From an uncultured Ruminococcus sp. (GTDB taxonomy: Bacteria; Bacillota; Clostridia; Oscillospirales; Ruminococcaceae), in the NCBI GenBank assembly GCA_946404705.1, contig CAMJES010000032.1, positions 1 to 12,267 of the forward strand: a stretch of DNA of 12,267 nt. Reading direction: 5' to 3'. Positions 6,731-12,267 of the stretch are shown here, piece after piece. Within the stretch, counting starts at the first letter, position 1. Each line of letters starts with the position of its first letter. The notes below the pieces were generated by a model. The model had not been told where the DNA came from, searched no databases, and was given only the letters and a program-made list of their open reading frames with translations. Made by a program: the position numbers and the translations under genes.

Positions 6731-8329
6731 TTATCTTTTCTTTGTGTAGTCAGGCAGAAGTTTAGGAGATACTGTATCAGTATTGATACCTGCTTCCGCA
6801 ATTTCTTTTTCAAACTTCTCAACGTGAGAGAGGGTAAGCTTTCCAAGGTTTACCGAAGAAGCTGCAGCCGCTGCATTGATACCTGCATTACGTCCGAATA
6901 CGATAATATCAAGCAGAGAGTTACCCATAAGTCTGTTCTTACCGTGAATACCGCCGACAGCCTCGCCTGCAACGAAAAGATTCTTGATATTTGTAGTCAT
7001 TCCGTTTACGTTGATATCAAGACCACCGTTCTGATAATGAAGTGTAGGATAAACAAGGATAGGCTCATAGCGAATATCAATGCCGTACTTCTCAAACATT
7101 CTCCACATTGCAGGGATCCTGTTCATAATAGTACCCTCACCGCCGATCTTTTCGATCATCGGTGTATCAAGCCAAACGCCCAGACCGTTGCCGCAGTCAA
7201 TTCCGTTGCCGCGCTCGCTGCACTCACGGATAATCGAAGCCGCAGTTACATCACGAGTTTCCAGCGGATGCATAAATACTTCACCGTTCTTGTTAACGAG
7301 CTTTGCACCGAGAGAACGAACCTTTTCGGTTACGAGTGCGCCGAAGATCTGGTCGGGGAAAGCAACGCCTGTCGGGTGATACTGAAGTGTTTCGGCATAA
7401 AGAAGCTTTGCACCTGCACGGTATCCGAGAACAAGGCCGTCAGCAGTTGCACCGTAGTGGTTAGATGTGGGGAAGCCCTGATAGTGCATTCTTCCTGCAC
7501 CGCCTGTTGCGATAACAACAGTCTTTGCCTTTGCAACAAGCAGCTCCTTGGTTTCCATATTCATAAGAACCGCACCTGCCGCATTGCCGTTTTCATCAAG
7601 AATAAGCTCGATAGCTGCTGTAAAATCAATAACGGGGATCTTACGGTTAAGCACCTCGTCACGAAGAGTTCTCATGATCTCTGCGCCTGAGTAGTCCTTT
7701 GCAGCATGCATACGCTTACGGGATGTTCCGCCGCCGTGAGTGGTGATCATAGTTCCGTCAGCTTCCTTGTCAAACTCAACGCCAAGCTCAGAGAGCCATT
7801 TAATTGCCTCGGGAGCATCACATACGAGCTTTGCAAGAAGCTCTTTCTTAGCGGCAAAATGTCCGCCGCCGAATGCATCAACAAAGTGTATAGCAGGAGA
7901 GTCGTTGGGCTTATCTGCAGCCTGAATACCGCCCTCTGCCATCATTGTGTTTGCGTCGCCCATACGAAGCTTGGTAACGACCATAACATTTGCGCCTGCT
8001 TCGTTTGCTTCGATTGCAGCCGAAGCACCTGCGCCGCCGCCGCCGATAACAAGAACATCGGTCTCGTAATCGGGCTTGTCAAGGCATACGCTGTCAGCAG
8101 TGATACGGCTGTGAGCCTGAAGTATAGCTGCAAGCTCCTTAGGAACCTTGTCACCCTTGTTGGGACCTATTTTCAAAGTTTCAAACTCGTCAGCCTTATA
8201 GTCGGGGTGGAAGGAAGCGAGCACCTTTTCCTTTTCATCAGCCGTCATACGAACCGGCTCAAGAGCAATATTTTTTTCTCTGGAGGCTTCTACCAAAGCA
8301 AGAGACTCCTTAAACTGTTCAGAATACAT
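6731..8329 (-). CDS. frdA: Fumarate reductase flavoprotein subunit, soluble type
   Basis: A 532-residue FAD enzyme of the fumarate reductase/succinate dehydrogenase family. The FAD-binding GGGGAG is at 96-101. Active-site residues expected for fumarate reduction are present: His318 in HPTG, Glu335 and Arg338 in TEKVR, Arg359 in TRDV, His431 in HYQNGG and Arg466 in HGKNR. The usual TEGxRGEGG reads TEKVRSLGA. The histidine that binds FAD covalently in membrane enzymes is replaced by Asn127 (ANTMMAEGG), so FAD should be non-covalent. About 90 extra residues precede the FAD domain, and the usual C-terminal helical domain is much reduced. There is no signal peptide, so it is cytosolic. The gene starts 13 nt after frdB with an AGGAGG site. 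Electrons should come from FrdB. Another dicarboxylate or enoate substrate is possible, but the conserved residues favour fumarate. Confidence 0.85.
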   Translation of the reverse strand: MYSEQFKESLALVEASREKNIALEPVRMTADEKEKVLASFHPDYKADEFETLKIGPNKGDKVPKELAAILQAHSRITADSVCLDKPDYETDVLVIGGGGAGASAAIEANEAGANVMVVTKLRMGDANTMMAEGGIQAADKPNDSPAIHFVDAFGGGHFAAKKELLAKLVCDAPEAIKWLSELGVEFDKEADGTMITTHGGGTSRKRMHAAKDYSGAEIMRTLRDEVLNRKIPVIDFTAAIELILDENGNAAGAVLMNMETKELLVAKAKTVVIATGGAGRMHYQGFPTSNHYGATADGLVLGYRAGAKLLYAETLQYHPTGVAFPDQIFGALVTEKVRSLGAKLVNKNGEVFMHPLETRDVTAASIIRECSERGNGIDCGNGLGVWLDTPMIEKIGGEGTIMNRIPAMWRMFEKYGIDIRYEPILVYPTLHYQNGGLDINVNGMTTNIKNLFVAGEAVGGIHGKNRLMGNSLLDIIVFGRNAGINAAAAASSVNLGKLTLSHVEKFEKEIAEAGINTDTVSPKLLPDYTKKR

Positions 8330-8342
8330 CTATACTTCCTCC

Positions 8343-9017
8343 TTACTTTTCGATATCGCGATTGTTATAGAGTTCTTTCATCTCTTCAATCGGCTTCTGC
8401 ATAAGTGCTTCGATAAGTTCTTTGAAATCGCCGTTTTTGATTTCCTTTACACGATCTTCAAGATGACCGCATCCGGGAGCAAGGTATTTACCGTTGATTC
8501 TTCTTGCAAGCATAGCAACCTGAGGATGTGAAATTCCTGCAGGGCATCTGGACGAGCAAACACCGCACATAACACAGTCGAAAGACTCCTCTGCGCACTT
8601 TTCAAAATCGCCGCGCTGTGCATAAGCGATATACTGCATAACGTTAAGCTTCTGTGTGCAGGCTTTTGTGCAAGCGTTGCATCCGATGCAAGCGTAAATT
8701 TCGGGATAAAGCTGCATCATAACAGATTCGTTTACAGAGATTTCATTGATATTGTAAACCTCTTTTACAAGTGGGAAGAAAGGCAAGGTTGCAATATACA
8801 TATTGTCCTCAACCTTTGTCTGGCAAGCAAGGCAAGCATGAAGCTCCTTGTCGCCTTTAATACGGTAAATGGTAGCACAGGCACCGCAAAATCCGTTTCT
8901 GCATCCGCATCCGCGAACGAGCTGATATCCTGCATACTCCATAGCGGTCATGATCGTAAGATTTTCAGGGACCTCATACTTTTTACCGAAAAGAAATATG
9001 TTTACTGTCTTTTCCAT
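8343..9017 (-). CDS. frdB: Fumarate reductase iron-sulfur subunit, HdrC-like cluster pattern
   Basis: A 224-residue electron-transfer subunit. Residues 1-75 form a plant-type [2Fe-2S] ferredoxin domain with Cys39, Cys44, Cys47 and Cys62 (GCGCRNGFCGAC; Cys37 and Cys65 are extra). Residues 105-160 form a two-cluster domain: CIGCNACTKAC (Cys110, 113, 116, 120) and CVMCGVCSSRCP (Cys148, 151, 154, 158). In quinone-linked FrdB/SdhB the second motif lacks one cysteine and binds [3Fe-4S]; here all four are present, so two [4Fe-4S] clusters are predicted, as in HdrC and thiol:fumarate reductase TfrB. The C-terminal CCG domain of TfrB is absent. The gene lies between the NAD(P)H reductase and frdA with 13-nt gaps on both sides. 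No membrane anchor gene (frdC/frdD) accompanies it, so it should take electrons from a soluble partner. Confidence 0.85.
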   Translation of the reverse strand: MEKTVNIFLFGKKYEVPENLTIMTAMEYAGYQLVRGCGCRNGFCGACATIYRIKGDKELHACLACQTKVEDNMYIATLPFFPLVKEVYNINEISVNESVMMQLYPEIYACIGCNACTKACTQKLNVMQYIAYAQRGDFEKCAEESFDCVMCGVCSSRCPAGISHPQVAMLARRINGKYLAPGCGHLEDRVKEIKNGDFKELIEALMQKPIEEMKELYNNRDIEK

Positions 9018-9030
9018 TTTTTACTCTCCT

Positions 9031-9864
9031 TTAATATTCACTGGGCAGCTCTTCCAGTTCGTCACATCTGAATACAGGACCGTCCTTGCAAACGTATTTT
9101 GCACCAACATTACATCTTCCGCATTTACCAACGCCGCACTTCATACGAAGTTCGAGGGTTGTATAGACCTGTGTTTTATCAAATCCAAGTGCGATAAGTC
9201 CTTCAAGTGTAAACTTGATCATAATAGGAGGACCGCAAAGCACCGCAGTTTTATTGGTATCGAAGCCCAGCTCCTTAACATAGTTGGGAACAAATCCAAC
9301 GTGGCCGTCCCACTCGGGCTGTGCATTGTCAATAGTGAGGTGAACGTTAACACCTGCATCATTTGACCATTCCTCGATGATCTCCTGATAGTCAAGAAGG
9401 TCTGCCTTGCTGCGTGAGCCGTAAACGATGTCGATATCGCCGTAACGGTCACGGTAGTGACGGCAGTAGTTGATTACGGAACGAAGAGGAGCAAGACCAA
9501 CACCGCCGGCGATGAAGAGAAGGTTTTTGCCTGCAAATACATCGTCTACGGGGAAGGGATTGCCGTAAGGTCCTCTGATAGTGATCTGCTGACCTACCTC
9601 TGCCTGATGGAGCCATTCGGTAACGCAGCCGCACTTTTTGATAGAGAATTCCATATACTCGGTATTTGTGGGAGAGGAAGTAATTGAGAACATTGCCTCG
9701 CCGACACCGGGGATAGAGAGCATTGCACACTGTCCCGGACGATGATCAAATGCCTTTTTGCCGTCGGGAGTTACCACACGGAAGGTTTTGATATCCGGAG
9801 TGTCTATGCGTACGTCGGTTATGACTCCGACCGTAGGAATCAAAGTATCGTTGATATTATTCAC
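9031..9864 (-). CDS. FAD/NAD(P)H-binding [2Fe-2S] reductase (HydG/AsrB/FlxA-like)
   Basis: A 277-residue member of the ferredoxin-NADP reductase superfamily that brings electrons from NAD(P)H into iron-sulfur partners. Order: FAD-binding barrel (about 1-108) with MFSITSSP (58-65); NAD(P)-binding domain with AGGVGLAP (119-126), YGSRSK and CGPPIM (210-215); C-terminal [2Fe-2S] site with Cys243, Cys248, Cys251 and Cys259 (MKCGVGKCGRC, then YVCKDGPVF). This layout matches sulfhydrogenase gamma, anaerobic sulfite reductase B and FlxA. I chose GTG 9862-9864: a GGAGGA site lies 7 nt upstream and it overlaps the previous stop by 8 nt (GTGAATAA). A TTG at 9879 would lie in the ribosome binding site itself. 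No sulfite reductase or [NiFe] hydrogenase gene is nearby, so a role as NADH entry point for FrdAB/MvhD is favoured. NADH versus NADPH preference is not clear. Confidence 0.87.
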   Translation of the reverse strand: MNNINDTLIPTVGVITDVRIDTPDIKTFRVVTPDGKKAFDHRPGQCAMLSIPGVGEAMFSITSSPTNTEYMEFSIKKCGCVTEWLHQAEVGQQITIRGPYGNPFPVDDVFAGKNLLFIAGGVGLAPLRSVINYCRHYRDRYGDIDIVYGSRSKADLLDYQEIIEEWSNDAGVNVHLTIDNAQPEWDGHVGFVPNYVKELGFDTNKTAVLCGPPIMIKFTLEGLIALGFDKTQVYTTLELRMKCGVGKCGRCNVGAKYVCKDGPVFRCDELEELPSEY

Positions 9865-10885
9865 CTTTATTTCCTCCAATCTTCTTCATAACTTTTACTA
9901 TATTCATGGAAATCGGACACTTTGCAACGCATCTGCCGCATCCTACACAGCTGAAAAGACCATCGTTGTTTTCGGGATAATAAACAAGCTTATGCATAAA
10001 TCTCTGACGGAAACGTTCCTTTTGGGTAAGTCTGTTGTTTCCGTGCGCCATTCTGGTAAATTCCGAATACATACAGGAATCCCAGCATCTGTAACGGATA
10101 ACGCCGTTGCCTGTGTTAAAGTCCTTGATATCATAGCATTGGCAGGTAGGACAAACGAATGTGCAGGTTCCGCAGCCCAAACAAGCAGAGGAAAGCTCAT
10201 CCCAAGCAGGATCGTCGAAAAGCTCCTTTGTCTTTCCGCCGCCGAAAGCGTCGGTAGAAACATCTTTAAGGGGAAGCTTATCCATTATTTTAGCGATATT
10301 TTCCTTCTGTGCAGCTACTTCTGCATCTGAAGTATCCTCAAGGATATCGCCAAGGCTGTCAAGAAGCTTGCTGCCCTTTTCCGTGTTTGCCTGAAGATAG
10401 AGAGCATCCGCTGTTTTCCAAGCAGAAACATCACCTGTCGGCTCTGCCGCATTTATACCGAAAGCAGAACAGAAGCAGGTTTCGGCAGGTCTTGTACAAG
10501 CAACCGAAATGATAACACCTTTTTCGCGCTTCATAGCATAGAAGCTGTCACGAGGTTCGGAGAGGAATACTCTGTCGAGTATATCAAAGCTTTTTGCGTC
10601 ACAAGCACGAACACCGAATACTACAAAGTCTTCAACTTCGCTTCTGATATCGATACATTCAATGTTTTTTCCCTCAGTCTTAAATCTCATAAGATCCTCG
10701 GTCTGTGGGAAGAATAAATCTTTGGGGCTTTTTGCTGTGTTAAGAGCGTCAGACCACGCTGTACCTTCAGACCATTCTCCGTATGAGGCAGATCCATCAG
10801 CATTGTCAACAGGCATATAAAGCTTTGCATTTTCTGCTATTTTTGCAAAGAGAGACTGAAGCTTATCAAGAGAAATCTTACGCAT
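9857..10885 (-). CDS. 4Fe-4S dicluster protein (HydB/AsrA/FlxC-like)
   Basis: A 342-residue cytosolic iron-sulfur protein of the sulfhydrogenase beta/anaerobic sulfite reductase A type. The N-terminal part has the family core GVRACDAKSFDILDRVF (91-107) and ETCFC (135-139). The C-terminal part has two ferredoxin motifs: CLGCGTCTFVCP (Cys235, 238, 241, 245), with further cysteines Cys248 and Cys250, and CVGCGRCVAKCP (Cys313, 316, 319, 323). Between them is RCWDSCMYSEF (266-276), typical of the family. It probably relays electrons from the NAD(P)H reductase encoded next. The start at 10885 is set by AGGAGG (10893-10898) 7 nt upstream and gives an 8-nt overlap (ATGCGTAA) with the preceding gene; an upstream start at 10987 would add 34 residues lying inside that gene, without a site. 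Confidence 0.85.
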   Translation of the reverse strand: MRKISLDKLQSLFAKIAENAKLYMPVDNADGSASYGEWSEGTAWSDALNTAKSPKDLFFPQTEDLMRFKTEGKNIECIDIRSEVEDFVVFGVRACDAKSFDILDRVFLSEPRDSFYAMKREKGVIISVACTRPAETCFCSAFGINAAEPTGDVSAWKTADALYLQANTEKGSKLLDSLGDILEDTSDAEVAAQKENIAKIMDKLPLKDVSTDAFGGGKTKELFDDPAWDELSSACLGCGTCTFVCPTCQCYDIKDFNTGNGVIRYRCWDSCMYSEFTRMAHGNNRLTQKERFRQRFMHKLVYYPENNDGLFSCVGCGRCVAKCPISMNIVKVMKKIGGNKGE

Positions 10886-11876
10886 TTTCATCCCTCCTAT
10901 CAAAAACCTCGCCCGGCTCAAGATCCTCGGTAGTATAATTAACGAGGGGCGCTCTCGAACCGACCTCTGCTCCGGCCTGATACTCACCGTAGAATTCGTT
11001 GATATCCTTTATAAACTTACGGTTGAGAAGGTGGAGCGGAATATTCTGCGGACATACTCTTGAACATTCTCCGCAGTCGGTGCAGCGACCTGCAACGTGG
11101 AAAGCTCTTATGATGTGGAACATTTTTTCTTCAAAGCTGTTTGCGGGAGATTTATTTTCCACACCTGAAGCAGGATTATCAAAAACACACTTTTCGCAGG
11201 TGCAGGCAGGACAAGCGTCACGGCAAGCGTTGCAGCGAATACACTTTGAAAGTTCATTCTGCCAGAAGGCAAATCTCTCGTCCGGAGTCATAGCTTCAAG
11301 ACGGGCAACCTCGTCAAAACGAGCAGACTCTAAGGTTTCGCCTTCTTCTCCAAGAAGCTCGTCATAAGCGACGTGTTTTTTACTCTTGCAGTTTATGCAG
11401 CGTTCAGCAAGGACATCGGCAGTATTTACTTTGACAGGCTCGTCGCTGTAAAGAGTGGAAACGATGATAGCGTTTCCCTCAGAGTCAACAGAAGTAATAC
11501 CGTCGCCTGCGATCTCCTTTACCTTGGAAACATCTGCCATTCCCTCGCAGGGAATTCCTACTGCATATACCTTTTCGCGATCAAATCTGTGTTCGGTAAG
11601 AAGCTGATTGAAACTGTATGTATCGCAAGGCTTGAGGAAAACAAGGATCTTTCCGTCGATCTTCTGTGTTTTGGAAACAAGATATTTAGAAAAATTTGCT
11701 CCGCAGAAATCATTAAAAACGAAGCCGTTCTTCATATCCTCTGCCGTTTTGAAGATTGTAGGAGTTACGTCGTAACCGAATTCACCCTTACCCCATCCGA
11801 GAACACAGCTGACTGTGCCATTTGCGAGAAGTTCAGATGCCTTTTCAATCAAATTTTCACGAGTTATTTTTTGCAT
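10878..11876 (-). CDS. FrhB-like 4Fe-4S dicluster protein (Flx-type electron carrier)
   Basis: A 332-residue iron-sulfur protein. The N-terminal half resembles the F420 hydrogenase beta/dehydrogenase family (GYDVTPTIFKTAEDMKNG, about 34-51; LKPCDTYSFNQL 81-92; GIPCEGM 107-113). A CINC pair (Cys160, Cys163) is followed by two ferredoxin motifs: CIRCNACRDACP (Cys212, 215, 218, 222) with an extra CTCEKC (225-230), and CTDCGECSRVCP (Cys265, 268, 271, 275). In bacteria such proteins occur with FlxA, HydB-like and MvhD proteins as electron input to HdrA. The start has GGAGG (11884-11888) 7 nt upstream and overlaps mvhD by 13 nt. It may bind flavin, by family; this cannot be seen directly. F420 is not expected to be the partner in a Firmicute of this kind. 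Confidence 0.8.
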   Translation of the reverse strand: MQKITRENLIEKASELLANGTVSCVLGWGKGEFGYDVTPTIFKTAEDMKNGFVFNDFCGANFSKYLVSKTQKIDGKILVFLKPCDTYSFNQLLTEHRFDREKVYAVGIPCEGMADVSKVKEIAGDGITSVDSEGNAIIVSTLYSDEPVKVNTADVLAERCINCKSKKHVAYDELLGEEGETLESARFDEVARLEAMTPDERFAFWQNELSKCIRCNACRDACPACTCEKCVFDNPASGVENKSPANSFEEKMFHIIRAFHVAGRCTDCGECSRVCPQNIPLHLLNRKFIKDINEFYGEYQAGAEVGSRAPLVNYTTEDLEPGEVFDRRDENA

Positions 11877-12267
11877 CTCAAATCCTCCAATCTCTTATTT
11901 TCTCCAAGAGCAGCTACCTTTTCTGCGAAATCATTCATTGTAGCGGCAAACTTAGCACCTTCCGCAGCAGATACCCATTCAACACGAGTACGTTCACGTT
12001 CAATGCCGAGGAAATCGAGCATTGAGAAGAGCGCTGCCATTCTGCGGCGAGTATAATAGTTACCGGAAGTGTAATGACAGTCACCGGGATGGCATCCGCA
12101 AATAATGACACCGTCAGCACCTCTCTGGAATGCACGAAGAATAAACATAGGGTTTACTCTGCAGGAGCAGGGAACTCTGATGATTTTTACGTCTGCAGGA
12201 TAAGCAAGACGATTGTTTCCCGCAAGGTCTGCACCTGCGTATGAACACCAGTTGCAGCAAAATGCAA
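11864..12267 (-). CDS. mvhD: MvhD/FlpD-type [2Fe-2S] electron-transfer protein, N-terminus cut by the window edge
   Basis: The visible 133 residues begin AFCCNWCSYAGADLAG and continue through the family motifs YPADVKIIRVPCSCRV, GCHPGDCHY, GNYYTRR and WVSAAEGAKFA. Stand-alone family members are about 140-150 residues, so only the first ten or so residues are probably missing; fusion to the C-terminus of HdrA is the alternative. MvhD passes electrons from a hydrogenase, formate dehydrogenase or NADH dehydrogenase to the bifurcating flavin of HdrA; FlxD is its counterpart in NADH-linked complexes. It is the first gene seen in this operon and overlaps the next by 13 nt. The CSC in PCSCRV, where methanogen proteins have CSG, adds one cysteine. 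Confidence 0.9.
   Translation of the reverse strand, partial: AFCCNWCSYAGADLAGNNRLAYPADVKIIRVPCSCRVNPMFILRAFQRGADGVIICGCHPGDCHYTSGNYYTRRRMAALFSMLDFLGIERERTRVEWVSAAEGAKFAATMNDFAEKVAALGENKRLEDLRCKK

Noticed and set aside
6824..7690. Long plus-strand open frame (288 codons) opposite frdA
   Set aside because: It lies wholly antisense to a gene with clear catalytic motifs, and its translation is cysteine- and serine-rich without any recognisable fold. It is a codon-bias shadow.
7706..8404. Plus-strand open frame (232 codons) opposite frdA and frdB
   Set aside because: It runs antisense across the boundary of two well-supported genes and has no ribosome binding site or motif.
9031..9879. FAD/NAD(P)H reductase read as anaerobic sulfite reductase subunit B or sulfhydrogenase gamma
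   Set aside because: No sulfite reductase C or [NiFe] hydrogenase genes lie nearby; FrdAB and MvhD are the neighbours, so the Flx-type role fits better. Genes further right could change this.
10886..10987. Longer N-terminus for the HydB-like protein
   Set aside because: The extra 34 codons overlap the coding end of the preceding gene, and the AGGAGG site points to ATG 10885.
11373..12056. Plus-strand open frame (227 codons) opposite the FrhB-like and mvhD genes
   Set aside because: Antisense to two convincing iron-sulfur protein genes; composition is that of a reverse-frame shadow.

Overview
The window looks like the chromosome of an anaerobic, fermentative Firmicute, most likely a gut or rumen clostridium of the Ruminococcaceae/Oscillospiraceae type. 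This is inferred from strong GGAGG-type ribosome binding sites, moderate G+C with AT-rich spacers, short-stem intrinsic terminators and the enzyme content. No rRNA, tRNA, CRISPR array or mobile element was seen. All calls come from reading the sequence and its translations; no database was searched.

Left part (1-2762, minus strand): the 5' part of a Ser/Thr/Glu-rich lipoprotein gene runs off the left edge. After a bidirectional terminator (433-480) comes a two-gene operon in which a class Ic-type aspartate aminotransferase overlaps pyrB, the aspartate transcarbamoylase catalytic subunit, by 7 nt. The first enzyme can make the aspartate that the second consumes.

Middle part (2763-5241, plus strand): a divergent LysR-type regulator shares a compact control region with that operon. 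It is followed by a one-piece ThrE-type threonine/serine exporter with its own good promoter. Two strong hairpins (5244-5279 and 5325-5362) separate this block from the convergent operon to the right.

Right part (5423-12267, minus strand): one tightly packed operon, entering from beyond the right edge. In transcription order it encodes an MvhD/FlpD-type [2Fe-2S] protein (N-terminus cut), an FrhB-like iron-sulfur protein, a HydB/AsrA-like iron-sulfur protein, an FAD/NAD(P)H/[2Fe-2S] reductase (HydG/AsrB/FlxA-like), an FrdB-like subunit, a FrdA-like fumarate reductase flavoprotein, and an AspT/SucE-family transporter without regulatory RCK domains. MvhD plus the three electron-input proteins is the set known to feed HdrA, a flavin electron-bifurcating subunit. 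HdrA is not in the window but may lie just upstream.

The most interesting reading is a soluble, quinone-independent, NADH-linked fumarate reductase, possibly bifurcating (NADH to fumarate plus ferredoxin), coupled to succinate export. Four points support it: no membrane anchor gene, no [3Fe-4S] signature in FrdB, no covalent-FAD histidine in FrdA, and the NAD(P)H-binding protein in the same operon. Bifurcation itself is inference and depends on what lies to the right of the window.
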